64,000 nt of DNA from NCBI RefSeq assembly GCF_032823475.1, contig NZ_CP127915.1, positions 2,480,001 to 2,544,000 of the forward strand, given 5' to 3'. A program made the position numbers and the translations under genes. A model generated the notes under the pieces. That model was given only the letters and a program-made list of their open reading frames with translations. It ran no database searches and was not told where the DNA came from. Source of the stretch: Acinetobacter sp. SAAs474. GTDB taxonomy: Bacteria > Pseudomonadota > Gammaproteobacteria > Pseudomonadales > Moraxellaceae. Shown here one piece after another: positions 38,356-47,363 of the stretch (positions within the stretch are counted from its first letter, which is position 1; each line of letters starts with the position of its first letter).

Positions 38356-39720
38356 ATGTTGCAAAAAGTCTTAATTGCAAACCGTGGTGAAATTGCGCTT
38401 CGCATCACACGTGCTTGTAAAACTTTAGGAATTAAAACCGTTGGGATTTATTCCGATGCTGATAAAGACCTCATGCATTTACGTTTTTGTGATGAAGCAG
38501 TTTGTATTGGCCCAGGTACAAGTAGCGAAAGCTATTTAAATATTCCTGCGTTAATTACGGCTGCTGAGATTACAGGTGCAGATGCAATTCATCCAGGTTA
38601 TGGGTTTCTATCAGAAAATGCAGAATTCGCTGAAATTGTCGAGAGCTCTGGATTTATTTTTATCGGCCCTCGCCCAGAACATATTCGTCTTATGGGGAAT
38701 AAAGTTTCTGCAATTACAGCAATGCGTAAAGCTGGCGTACCAACTGTACCAGGCTCGGCTCATGCAGTAACACCACAGAATGCTTTGGTTGAAGCTAAAG
38801 AAATTGGTTTTCCATTAATTGTGAAAGCTGCATCTGGCGGTGGCGGTCGTGGTATGCGTATTGTTGAACGTGTCGATACACTGCTTGAATCTGTGCAGGC
38901 CGCTCAACGTGATGCCGAAATGTGGTTTGGCGATGATACCGTTTATATGGAGCGGTTTTTACAAAAACCTCGCCATGTTGAAGTACAAATTTTAGCAGAT
39001 GGTAATGGCCATGCTATTCATTTATATGATCGTGATTGCTCATTACAACGCCGTCATCAAAAAGTACTTGAAGAAGCACCTGCACCAAACTTACCAGAAA
39101 AAGCACGTGCTGATATCTTAGATGCATGTGTTAATGCATGTAAGCTAATGCAATATCGCGGTGCAGGTACATTTGAGTTTCTTTATGAAGATGGTGAATT
39201 CTTCTTTATTGAAATGAATACACGTGTACAAGTTGAGCATCCTGTCACAGAAATGGTGACAGGTATCGATATCATCGAACAACAGTTACGTATTGCTGCT
39301 GGACTGGGTTTAAATCTGCAACAAGAAGATGTTCAGGTACATGGTCATGCGCTAGAATGTCGTATCAATGCTGAAGATCCAACAACATTCTTGCCTTCTC
39401 CAGGTAAGATTGAAAGTTTTTATGCACCAGGTGGTGCAGGTATCCGCTTAGATTCACATATCTATCAAGGTTATAGCATTCCGCCTTATTACGACTCCAT
39501 GATTGCAAAGCTAATTGCTTATGGTAAAGATCGTGACACTGCGATTGCACGCATGAAACAAGCCTTAGATGAAATGATCTTAACGGGAATTAAAACCAAT
39601 ATTCCACTGCATAAAGATCTGATCTTAGTTGATCCGAACTTCTGTAAAGAAGCCATGGATATCCACTACTTAGAAAAACATCTTCTCAAACAGCTTGAAG
39701 GTCATTCTCAGAAAGAATAA
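38356..39720 (+). CDS. accC: Biotin carboxylase of acetyl-CoA carboxylase
   Basis: ATP-dependent carboxylation of biotin on AccB. ATP-grasp features are [12 protein letters not shown] (glycine loop), [46 protein letters not shown] (catalytic Glu and Arg), and ECRINAEDP. About 454 residues, normal. Last in the operon; a strong terminator follows at 39736. Confidence 0.97.
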   Translation: MLQKVLIANRGEIALRITRACKTLGIKTVGIYSDADKDLMHLRFCDEAVCIGPGTSSESYLNIPALITAAEITGADAIHPGYGFLSENAEFAEIVESSGFIFIGPRPEHIRLMGNKVSAITAMRKAGVPTVPGSAHAVTPQNALVEAKEIGFPLIVKAASGGGGRGMRIVERVDTLLESVQAAQRDAEMWFGDDTVYMERFLQKPRHVEVQILADGNGHAIHLYDRDCSLQRRHQKVLEEAPAPNLPEKARADILDACVNACKLMQYRGAGTFEFLYEDGEFFFIEMNTRVQVEHPVTEMVTGIDIIEQQLRIAAGLGLNLQQEDVQVHGHALECRINAEDPTTFLPSPGKIESFYAPGGAGIRLDSHIYQGYSIPPYYDSMIAKLIAYGKDRDTAIARMKQALDEMILTGIKTNIPLHKDLILVDPNFCKEAMDIHYLEKHLLKQLEGHSQKE

Positions 39721-39735
39721 TCCATACAATGTATC

Positions 39736-39775
39736 GCGTTGCTGACATGCAAATATGCCAGCAACGCTTTTCTGT
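39736..39775 (+). terminator. Terminator after accC
   Basis: GCGTTGCTG (39736-39744) pairs with CAGCAACGC (39759-39767), followed by TTTTCTGTT; 16 bases past the accC stop. Confidence 0.8.
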
Positions 39776-39863
39776 TATTCAGTTTAAATCAAAATTAATC
39801 CAGAAAATCATTGTTGAATCAATAAAGCAGTAGTCAAAATCACCGTTTTATTGATAATAAATA

Positions 39864-41300
39864 TCAACAACAAGCATCTATCGGTGTCACTTCTGAAATT
39901 AGATTTTCCATTGCAAAAATTTCATCAAACTGCTGTTGAGTTAATAATCCTTGCTCTAAGACCACCTGTTGAATGGTTTTATTTTCAGCAATACATAATT
40001 TACCAATTTCATCACATTTTGCATGCCCTAAAATTGGGTCCAATAAAGTCACGATGCCAACACTACGCATAACTGCATCATAGGCAACCTGCTCATTCGC
40101 CACAATCCCCTGAATACATTTATGATCTAAACTTTCAATACCATGTATCAACAACTCAATAGATTCATTAATACACACTGCAATGACAGGCTCCATCACA
40201 TTCAGCTGTAATTGCCCAGCTTCAGCAGCCATCGTCACAGCTAAGTCATTACCAATCACCTTAAAAGCAATCTGATTCACAACCTCAGGAATCACAGGAT
40301 TTACCTTGGCAGGCATGATCGAAGATCCTGCTTGTAATTCAGGTAAACGTATTTCACCCAGACCTGTTCTTGGACCTGAACTTAATAACCGTAAATCATT
40401 ACAAATTTTTGACAACTTAACAGCCAAGCGCTTTAAGGTACTTGATAAAATAATAAACACCCCACAATCACTGGTTGCTTCAATATAATCTTCGGCACCA
40501 ATTAACGGTAATTGTGTAAGTTGTTTTAATGCTGCGACAACCTCTTTTGCGTAACCTTGAGGCGTATTTACTCCCGTACCAATTGCAGTCGCGCCTAAAT
40601 TAATTTCTAAAAGCAATTGACGTGTGCGATCGATTAATTTGAGATCTTCTTTTAATAATGTCGAAAAAGCGCGAAACTCTTGCCCCAAAGTCATTGGAAC
40701 AGCATCTTGTAACTGTGTTCTTCCCATTTTTAATACATGTTGAAATTCTGCCACTTTAATATTAATAGAAGCAATAAGTTGGCGCATTACTACAAACAAC
40801 TGATCTAAACGATAATAGGTTGCTAATCGCAATGCGGTTGGATAAACGTCATTGGTAGATTGTGATTTATTAACATGATCATTAGGGTGAATAAATTGAT
40901 ACTCACCTTTATGATGACCTAAGTATTCCAAAGCAATATTGGCAATCACCTCATTTACATTCATATTAATTGAAGTGCCCGCTCCACCTTGATAAATATC
41001 AAGCGGAAACGCTGTACTCCATTGCTCAGGATATTGAATCAATTGATCTGCAGCAAATTGAATTGCTTCACTAAGCTGCTTAGAAATTTTCCCAAACTTA
41101 AGATTGATTTGTGCTGACACCTTCTTGACCTGCGCCAATGCACGAATAAAATCTAAATTTTTTCCAATTTTTTGATCTGAAATTTTAAAATTCTCCAATG
41201 CTCTTAAGGTATGAATACCATAGTAGCAATCCATTGGTACTTGTTTATGGCCAAGTAAATCATGTTCTGTTCTTGTTTTATCTATATGAACTGTTGTCAC
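39864..41300 (-). CDS. aspA: Aspartate ammonia-lyase
   Basis: Converts aspartate to fumarate and ammonia (fumarase/aspartase superfamily). The signature loop GSSIMPAKVNPVIPEVVNQ is near residue 320. TEHDLLGHKQVP and YYGIHTLRALENF at the N-terminus and QSTNDVYPTALR fit aspartase rather than fumarase or argininosuccinate lyase. I prefer the GTG at 41300 (VTTVHIDKTRTEHDLLG, 478 residues), preceded by GAGAG; the 13 earlier residues to 41339 are not family-like. Convergent with accC. Confidence 0.9.
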   Translation of the reverse strand: MTTVHIDKTRTEHDLLGHKQVPMDCYYGIHTLRALENFKISDQKIGKNLDFIRALAQVKKVSAQINLKFGKISKQLSEAIQFAADQLIQYPEQWSTAFPLDIYQGGAGTSINMNVNEVIANIALEYLGHHKGEYQFIHPNDHVNKSQSTNDVYPTALRLATYYRLDQLFVVMRQLIASINIKVAEFQHVLKMGRTQLQDAVPMTLGQEFRAFSTLLKEDLKLIDRTRQLLLEINLGATAIGTGVNTPQGYAKEVVAALKQLTQLPLIGAEDYIEATSDCGVFIILSSTLKRLAVKLSKICNDLRLLSSGPRTGLGEIRLPELQAGSSIMPAKVNPVIPEVVNQIAFKVIGNDLAVTMAAEAGQLQLNVMEPVIAVCINESIELLIHGIESLDHKCIQGIVANEQVAYDAVMRSVGIVTLLDPILGHAKCDEIGKLCIAENKTIQQVVLEQGLLTQQQFDEIFAMENLISEVTPIDACC

Positions 41301-41665
41301 GTTAAATTCTCTCAATAAATAACTACACGATAAGTGCAACTACCATCTTATCGCCTTTCTTGACCAACAGCACTGATTTTTTGCTGTAAAATTGAGATCT
41401 ATTTTGTATATTTTTTTACAATCGCTTTAATGATAAAATTTCGATCAAATATTTCTACTTAGGCTATTAATTATAAATATGATGAAAAAAACTAATTATA
41501 TCAAATAGTAAACAAACCATCATATTAATACCATGAAGATTGATAACATCGTTATTTTTATGCGACTGATCAATATAGCAAAAGTTTTTATAATTAAAGA
41601 AGCGTGAAATCATAAACTTTGCTACCATCATCACTTTACAAAGATTTGTGATTTTTTTACGGTAT
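41301..41665. other. Divergent gap aspA / trmA
   Basis: About 365 AT-rich bases holding both promoters; no gene, hairpin or recognised site. Confidence 0.5.
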
Positions 41666-42748
41666 ATGACTTCATCTTATCAACAACAACTTGATGCAAA
41701 AGTTGCACGTATTTCAGCCCAGTTTGCTGAATTTAATCCACCTGCTTTAGAGATTTTTCCATCTGCAGAATTCAATTTTCGGATGCGTGCAGAGTTTCGT
41801 ATTTGGCATACAGAACATGATCTATTTTATGCCATGTTTGAACGCGATGAAAATCAACAAAAAAAAGTTATTCGTATAGATGAATTTCCTATTGCCGATC
41901 AACGCATTAACCAACTAATGCCTATCTTGCTGCAAGAAATTAAAGCAAATACAATTTTATCTACACGTTTATTTGAAATAGATTTTCTATCCACCTTACA
42001 TGGTGAAGTACTCGTCACATTCATTTATCATCATAAATTAACTGAAGATTGGGAACGTGCCGCTCGCTTACTTGCCGAAAAATTGCACATTAAAATTATT
42101 GGTCGTAGTCGCGGACAAAAAATCGTGCTCTCTGATGATTATGTCGTTGAAGAACTTCAAGTCTTTAACCGTCATTACGCCTATAAACAAATTGAAAGCA
42201 GTTTTACTCAACCCAATGCTGAAGTCTGCCAAAAAATGCTGGAATGGGCTTGTAATGCCGCCCCTCAGTCCAATAAAGACCTGCTTGAACTCTATTGTGG
42301 GAATGGTAATTTTACACTTCCTTTATCAACAAAATTTAATCGTGTTCTAGCAACAGAACTGGCTAAATCTTCTGTTTATGCTGCACAGTGGAATATTGAA
42401 AAAAATAATATTCAAAATATTCAAGTTGCACGTTTATCTGCCGAAGAATTTACTCAGGCATATAATGGTGAAAAAACATTTCGCCGCTTACAAGAAGCCA
42501 ATATCGATATCAGTAGCTATCAATTTGACACTGTCTTTGTAGATCCACCTCGTGCTGGTATTGATGAAGCAACATTAAAGTTATTACAACGCTTTGAACG
42601 TATTATTTATATTTCATGTAATCCTGACACTTTACATGATAATTTACAATATCTTAGCAAAACACATGTCATTAAGAAATTTGCGCTATTTGATCAGTTT
42701 CCATATACACATCATGTTGAATCCGGCGTGTTACTTGAGAAAATTTAA
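41666..42748 (+). CDS. trmA: tRNA (uracil-54-C5)-methyltransferase
   Basis: SAM-dependent enzyme forming ribothymidine at position 54 of the T-loop. The nucleophile is Cys318 in SCNPDTL. The SAM-binding part is [14 protein letters not shown], and DPPRAGIDE carries the conserved Asp. The N-terminal pattern [11 protein letters not shown] matches TrmA and lacks the Fe-S cysteines of RlmC/RlmD. The ATG at 41666 (MTSSYQQQ, 360 residues) is preferred over a start six codons earlier. Confidence 0.94.
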   Translation: MTSSYQQQLDAKVARISAQFAEFNPPALEIFPSAEFNFRMRAEFRIWHTEHDLFYAMFERDENQQKKVIRIDEFPIADQRINQLMPILLQEIKANTILSTRLFEIDFLSTLHGEVLVTFIYHHKLTEDWERAARLLAEKLHIKIIGRSRGQKIVLSDDYVVEELQVFNRHYAYKQIESSFTQPNAEVCQKMLEWACNAAPQSNKDLLELYCGNGNFTLPLSTKFNRVLATELAKSSVYAAQWNIEKNNIQNIQVARLSAEEFTQAYNGEKTFRRLQEANIDISSYQFDTVFVDPPRAGIDEATLKLLQRFERIIYISCNPDTLHDNLQYLSKTHVIKKFALFDQFPYTHHVESGVLLEKI

Positions 42749-42754
42749 CGCTTT

Positions 42755-42798
42755 AAGATCTTCATTCACTTCAAAGCAGAATGAAGATCTTGTTTATT
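42755..42798 (+). terminator. Terminator after trmA
   Basis: AAGATCTTCATTC (42755-42767) and GAATGAAGATCTT (42779-42791) form a perfect 13-bp stem followed by GTTTATT, seven bases past the stop. The rest of 42799-43187 shows no feature. Confidence 0.75.
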
Positions 42799-43187
42799 AA
42801 ACCCGCAATTAAATATCAAAAATAGCATTACCCTACATACTTTGCATATATTTCTATTTCAACGCTATCACAAAGCTAAACGAAATTGAACAATATCACG
42901 TCATTACGAACCCAATACAGCACCATTTATGCTCAGCCCCTTACTTTCTCATTAAATAATGTGATGTTTTATTAAACAATTGGTTTAAATAAACTTAAAA
43001 AACAAACTCACATCTAATAAATTGATTTTTAATAGAATGTTATTTGAACCATCAAACAATATGATCAATTTCATGATGAAAATCGATAAAGTTCATCATC
43101 AATGCTGATTTATTATATCAAGGAGACTTGCTTTATTTTTTAAAATGTTTATATTTCGATCTATGTTAGGTTGTATATGTAGGCTCT

Positions 43188-43412
43188 ATGAGTTTTTGGC
43201 AAAAACTGTTTATGAACGAACAGCATAACGAGCATAAAAATCAAATTGCTTGTGTTGAAAATGATTGCTCTTGTAAATCCAATGAACAACTTATCCAAGC
43301 ATTATCTCAAGCAACGGATGAGGAAGTGATTATTGGTATTAAGAAGGTATTAACCTCTCGCGGCTATAGCCGTAAAGAGTTAAATGAACTGCAGCATCTA
43401 CCATTACAATAG
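43188..43412 (+). CDS. Small uncharacterised protein (74 aa)
   Basis: Short acidic/polar protein, not recognised. An N-terminal amphipathic helix (MSFWQKLFMNEQ) is followed by a three-cysteine segment, CVENDCSC. The helical C-terminal domain reads ATDEEVIIGIKKVLTSRGYS and ends in KELNELQ. The clustered cysteines could bind metal. A strong terminator right after the stop supports a real gene. Confidence 0.65.
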   Translation: MSFWQKLFMNEQHNEHKNQIACVENDCSCKSNEQLIQALSQATDEEVIIGIKKVLTSRGYSRKELNELQHLPLQ

Positions 43413-43420
43413 TACAACAA

Positions 43421-43453
43421 AAGGTATTTAGTCATCTAAATACCTTTTTTATT
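43421..43453. terminator. Strong terminator after the 74-aa gene
   Basis: AAGGTATTTAG, loop TCAT, CTAAATACCTT (43421-43446): a perfect 11-bp stem followed by TTTTATTT on the plus strand. Confidence 0.85.
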
Positions 43454-43487
43454 TATCACTGTTATTTTTATATTGACTTAAAATAAT

Positions 43488-43616
43488 CTACATTCTGTTT
43501 AAGCCAATGATTTCATCATTTGAACCTATTGGCTTATTTTTATATATCAATTGATATGCACACCACAATACATAAATACCACTGAGAAATCTACGAATAC
43601 GATATGTTTTACTCAT
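43488..43616 (-). CDS. Possible small membrane protein (42 aa)
   Basis: The reverse-strand frame from ATG 43616 reads MSKTYRIRRFLSG, then a hydrophobic stretch IYVLWCAYQLIY, then a polar tail. Basic residues before one membrane segment fit a small inner-membrane protein. An AAGGA lies about 12 bases upstream, a bit far. It would share the hairpin at 43421. Weak evidence; could be chance. Confidence 0.3.
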   Translation of the reverse strand: MSKTYRIRRFLSGIYVLWCAYQLIYKNKPIGSNDEIIGLNRM

Positions 43617-44304
43617 CAATCTATATCGTCCTTCAGCCACGTCAAAAAGACTTTGAACGTATTAAAATAAAAGCATTGCATGTAAATAGCAATAACACAG
43701 ATTTCTAAAATGATCTAAATCAACTGTCCTATCGCTTAAAAAATGATGATTTTGGTTGAGAAGAGTCTAATCAGTTACTACAAATTTAAGCCAGAAATCA
43801 TCAATTATGCCGAATAATTCCGTATTATTGACCACTAGGACTAAATAAAGTAATACGTTTTGTGTACTCACTTAACTGATGGCGCTAGTCGTGTTATTTT
43901 TCAAGTCAATTGCTGATCCACGATTCGCGGTTAAAGTAATATATATTAAAGTATTGTTAATTTTTTCTTTAGTTAACATCAATTCAACTAAGTGATAAAA
44001 TTTGACTAAATATCAATCAATCAAATACAGCGAGAATACTCGATATCTTCCTGCGATTTGATTTGCTAAATTGCAATCGTTCCCTTAAGATATACTTAAA
44101 TTTTGATCTTGGATATGTTGGTTTTATCATCTTAGATAAGTCATAATATCACTTTAATTTATACTAACTTTTATTATATTTTTACCACATAATATTGATA
44201 AAATCATCAATAGTTTATATGCTGAGATGCGAGAGCCAAACATCATGACTCAACGTAAACTCATTTATCAATGACATTTATTTTTTATTTTGGTCATTCT
44301 TAGG
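43617..44304. other. AT-rich gap before the LRAT-domain gene
   Basis: About 690 bases with no credible gene; frames are broken by frequent stops. It looks like decayed sequence but no transposase or other family was recognised. Confidence 0.45.
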
Positions 44305-44850
44305 ATGCTAAAGCACAAACAACACAAGATACGATATCCCTTGGGCGCCCATTTGATTGTCAAACATTTTGGTTATAGCCATCATGGTATCTATGCTGGT
44401 CGTGGACGTGTCATTCACTACTCTGGTTTTGCACATTTATTTAAAAAACATCCTATTGAAATTACCTCAATTGAGCAATTTAGTTTTGGAAAACCAATTA
44501 AAATTCAATACTATAACAATCCAAAATATACTGGCCGTAAAGTTGTACGACGTATACGCAGTCGTATGCATGAAAATAACTATCACTTAATTATTAATAA
44601 TTGTGAACATCTATGCACTTGGGCCATTACCGGCATAGAAAGTAGCCCACAAGTGATTCGAATGATGAATCGCTTAACCACGATTGGTTATGTCAGTTCA
44701 GTAATGAGCTATATGAACAGTATGATCTTAACGATAACCACTACCTGTTTTGCACTGGTATTATATATCAAGAAAAAACTACGCCAAAAAGCAAAAATGA
44801 AAATGTCATCCTATACCTACTTTAAAAATCAACAGCATAAAAATCGATAA
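44305..44850 (+). CDS. LRAT-domain (NlpC/P60-like) protein with C-terminal membrane segment
   Basis: A 181-residue protein of the lecithin:retinol acyltransferase-like (H-box/NC) group. The catalytic histidine is in YSHHGIYAGRGRVIHYSG, and the nucleophile is Cys in NNCEHLCTW. The order His...NCEH is diagnostic. Near residues 135-155, an ILTITTTCFALVLYI segment is likely a membrane anchor, followed by a Lys-rich tail. Bacterial members are thought to act on lipids or acyl groups; the substrate is unknown. The ATG at 44305 is chosen over a TTG at 44290. It adjoins the mobile patch. Confidence 0.78.
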   Translation: MLKHKQHKIRYPLGAHLIVKHFGYSHHGIYAGRGRVIHYSGFAHLFKKHPIEITSIEQFSFGKPIKIQYYNNPKYTGRKVVRRIRSRMHENNYHLIINNCEHLCTWAITGIESSPQVIRMMNRLTTIGYVSSVMSYMNSMILTITTTCFALVLYIKKKLRQKAKMKMSSYTYFKNQQHKNR

Positions 44851-45091
44851 TTCATTAATAAAATTAAATAATCAGTATTATGAATTTGCTACTGATCGAT
44901 CAATTAAAGATAGTACATATGATCGCGCTATAGCTAAGACGAAAAGTGCATCTATATTGAATCTTAAGATATAAACTTATTTTAGAACGGGACAGTACAT
45001 TGACATCCTCTCCGACCTAAAGGACGGAGATTCCTACAGCTAGACGCTCATGTCCTGAGATACCGTCTTGGTAGTCAATCAGGTTTTGAGA

Positions 45092-46078
45092 TTATTCGAC
45101 CACTAAATAATCTCTTTGATAGGCAGTCTGATGTTTTAAAACGCCATAACACAGATGTATAAGCTTGCGCATTGCAGCACCTAAAGCACACATTTTATTT
45201 TTACCCTGGCTTAATAATCGTTGATATAAAGCTTCAATGTGTGGATTATATTTAATCGCTGTTAATGCCGACATATACAATACTGAGCGTATTTTACTGT
45301 CACCTGCTTTTGATAAGTGACTTTGCTTGTTGACTGAACTGCCAGACAACTGATGTACTGGAACCAAACCTACATATGCAGCAGCTTGACTTGCTTTTTC
45401 AAACTTGTGCGAATGAAATAACCCCAACAGTAATAAGCCTGATCGTTCACCGATTGAAGGAATAGTTTGCAGTAATTTCAAATCCTGTTTCAATGTTGGA
45501 TCTTGATCTATGTGATTATTTATTAACTTATCAATATGTTCAAGTTGCTGATTTAAATACTCAATATTCTCTTCAAATAATTTAATCACAACAACGGAGG
45601 TATGAGTGGACTGCGCCTTTTCAAGTCGATTCTTTTCCTGCAATAGACTACCTAGATAGACATCTCGTCTGCCTAGTAAAGCTTTTAATAATCTGACATT
45701 TTCAGGTTCAGGCTGCCATATGATTAACTTTGCGGTGTAACCATAACGTGAAAGAGCTTCACTATCAGCTTTATCCGTTTTATTTAGCATGGACATGCCT
45801 TTGGCAAAGGCTCTTACTCGTGAAGGATTAGCCACACAAACCTTTACACCTGCATCATATAGATAATATCCCAAATTCTCATGATAAACCGAAGTCGCTT
45901 CCATGATTGCTGTCACTTGATCAGGTTCAATTTTAAGAGTGATGAGCCATTTGAGCAGACTGCCAAAGCCACTTTCTGTATTAGTAAATATTTTATTTTT
46001 TCTTTTTCCAGTCAAACCTTGAGGGAAAATGCAACAATCTATTTTGGTTTTACTGACATCAATACCTAGCATAATCAT
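45092..46078 (-). CDS. IS110-family transposase (RNA-guided DEDD/serine recombinase)
   Basis: 328 residues, apparently complete. The N-terminal RuvC-like DEDD domain shows MLGIDVSKTKIDCC (Asp), AIMEATSVYHENLG (Glu) and NKTDKADSEALSRYG (Asp pair). The C-terminal Tnp_20 domain has LLQTIPSIGERSGLLLLGLF, AAAYVGLVP and SGSSVNKQSHLSKAGDSKIR, the region of the catalytic serine. Family knowledge: IS110 recombinases are guided by a bridge RNA that specifies donor and target. Ends VVE just before the tnpB remnant. Confidence 0.92.
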   Translation of the reverse strand: MIMLGIDVSKTKIDCCIFPQGLTGKRKNKIFTNTESGFGSLLKWLITLKIEPDQVTAIMEATSVYHENLGYYLYDAGVKVCVANPSRVRAFAKGMSMLNKTDKADSEALSRYGYTAKLIIWQPEPENVRLLKALLGRRDVYLGSLLQEKNRLEKAQSTHTSVVVIKLFEENIEYLNQQLEHIDKLINNHIDQDPTLKQDLKLLQTIPSIGERSGLLLLGLFHSHKFEKASQAAAYVGLVPVHQLSGSSVNKQSHLSKAGDSKIRSVLYMSALTAIKYNPHIEALYQRLLSQGKNKMCALGAAMRKLIHLCYGVLKHQTAYQRDYLVVE

Positions 46079-46311
46079 AGTGATATTCCTTGAGTTTAAG
46101 CTATGATTTTTATCCCATTAACCATCATCTTACCTTGTGAATACAGCATCAAAGTGCTTAGTTACCGTTCAGAGTTGTATGAGGGATAAGGGCAAATTGT
46201 AGGTTTTATCTCAGGTTCAAATTTAAGATTTTAGCAGCACTCCAAACTCTACAATTTGCGTATAGTGGTAGCTAATCACTATATCAATCAAGATACAAGT
46301 AGCACTGCTAC
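46079..46311 (-). ncRNA. Candidate bridge-RNA region in the IS110 left end
   Basis: A 230-base non-coding stretch upstream of the transposase with strong structure. GTAGC-ACT-GCTAC lies at 46299-46311, TATAGTG-N9-CACTATA at 46261-46283, and an exact 11-base inverted repeat at 46192-46202 / 46249-46259. IS110 bridge RNAs are made from this position; boundaries and guide loops cannot be fixed by eye. Confidence 0.5.
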
Positions 46312-47156
46312 GCAAGGGCGTTCTCGCATTTATACTTGAGCATTGTTTTGAATGCTGAAAACCCTGTATCTAAAACAGATTTAGCCATTTTAGTTTTTAC
46401 AAGTTTTTTAGCACTCAGGTTGCCAACAACAATGAGTGCATTTTCTTTAACAAGCTTAGTGCTTGCCTTATGCAAGTAATCTTGACGGCTGTTTTTAATC
46501 TTTGCATGTATCGCACGTACACGGCATTTATTCTTTGCCCGTTGTGCAATCCCTAGTTTTTGCTCATATTGACGATAATATTTAGGATTACTAATGACTG
46601 TACCGTCCGAGCATGTAGCAACGTCTTTGAAGCCTAAATCAATCCCTATGGCTTGTTTCGCTTGTGTTTGTTGTTTGACTGATTCAACAACTAAACACAC
46701 GTACCAACGCCCACGGCTATCTTCTACAAACGATCCAGTTTTAACCGTGTACTTACTTAATCCGTAGCTATCCCATAGTTTGAATTGAGTTTTACCATAT
46801 TGAACAAAACCATCGGCATATCGAATAGCGGACTTTTTAAAAGGTATCCATCCTAAAGAACGTCTAGCCGATTTTTTATTACTAACACGCCAATTTAATT
46901 TAGCTTTTTTAAATTGTTTACGGCGTATAACCAATTCTTCTGTAACAGCTTGCACTGTTTGACTATGAAGATTGTATTCTTTTGATGTGCCTTTTGTGTA
47001 CTTAGCAATATCGTATGCAGAAAGAAACTCACCTTTTCTTTTTAAATGCTTAAAACTCAAATCATTTACATAATTCCAGACAAAATTAACCTCTGACGCT
47101 AATTGATTAAGTGCCTTAACGTGTTTGTCTTTTATACGGATTTTAAGAGTCTTCAT
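46308..47156 (-). pseudogene. Truncated tnpB (RNA-guided nuclease of an IS605-type element)
   Basis: The 282-residue remainder has an intact N-terminus (MKTLKIRIKDKHVKALNQLA) and the first RuvC Asp in AIGIDLGFKDVATCSDG. The segment VVGNLSAKKLVKTKMAKSVL follows. It breaks off at KYKCENA, then LA and a stop supplied by the IS110 end. The zinc finger and last RuvC residues are missing, so it should not cut DNA. About 75 codons between the break and the C-terminal scrap at 45017-45057 are absent, implying a deletion with or after the IS110 insertion. Confidence 0.85.
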
Positions 47157-47181
47157 AGCTTAATTATAGTACAAAGAAAAT

Positions 47182-47262
47182 ACGCATAGCGTTGTAAGTC
47201 GAGGCTATGCGTCATAGAGTGTCGTATGGCTTAACGCCACTTGCTTATATCCACGTCTTAAA
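47182..47262. repeat. Left-end hairpins of the tnpB element
   Basis: ACGCATAGC (47182-47190) and GCTATGCGT (47204-47212) form one stem; CGTCTT-AA-AAGACG near 47254-47267 forms the second. Subterminal hairpins are how IS200/IS605 ends are recognised as single strands. Confidence 0.7.
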
Positions 47263-47288
47263 AGACGAGGTTTTACGCTCAATTTGAT

Positions 47289-47320
47289 AAAAAAGCCCAA
47301 TACTGGGATTGGGCTTTTTA
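47289..47320. terminator. Bidirectional terminator at the end of glnS
   Basis: AAAAAGCCCAAT, loop, ATTGGGCTTTTT (47290-47319): flanked by A- and T-runs, 44 bases past the glnS stop and immediately next to the mobile element's left end. Confidence 0.85.
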
Positions 47321-47363
47321 TGATACCTGATGATCGAAAAAGTAAAAACTTTGATCTACAATC

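Larger units (their letters stand above)
45056..46315 (-). mobile_element. IS110-family insertion sequence nested in tnpB
   Basis: About 1.26 kb: the transposase gene, a short stretch after it (45056-45091), and a long (about 230-base) non-coding left end before it. The limits are set by where tnpB-like sequence stops on each side. There are no terminal inverted repeats, as expected of this family. The long upstream end fits the IS110 group, whose bridge RNA comes from there. Confidence 0.7.
45000..47287 (-). mobile_element. IS200/IS605-type tnpB element interrupted by IS110
   Basis: The right end is at 45001-45060: the stem TCTCCG/CGGAGA (45009-45030) and, on the reverse strand, a frame GHERLAVGISVL ending at 45017, the last codons of a TnpB. 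The left end is at 47157-47287: ACGCATAGC/GCTATGCGT (47182-47212), then CACGTCTTAAAAGACGAG and GGTTTTACGCTC. An IS110-family element lies inside, and tnpB lacks its C-terminal quarter. No tnpA (Y1 transposase) is present. Confidence 0.8.

Noticed and set aside
44290..44304. TTG start five codons upstream of the LRAT gene
   Set aside because: A rarer start codon with no ribosome site; the ATG at 44305 gives a normal N-terminus.
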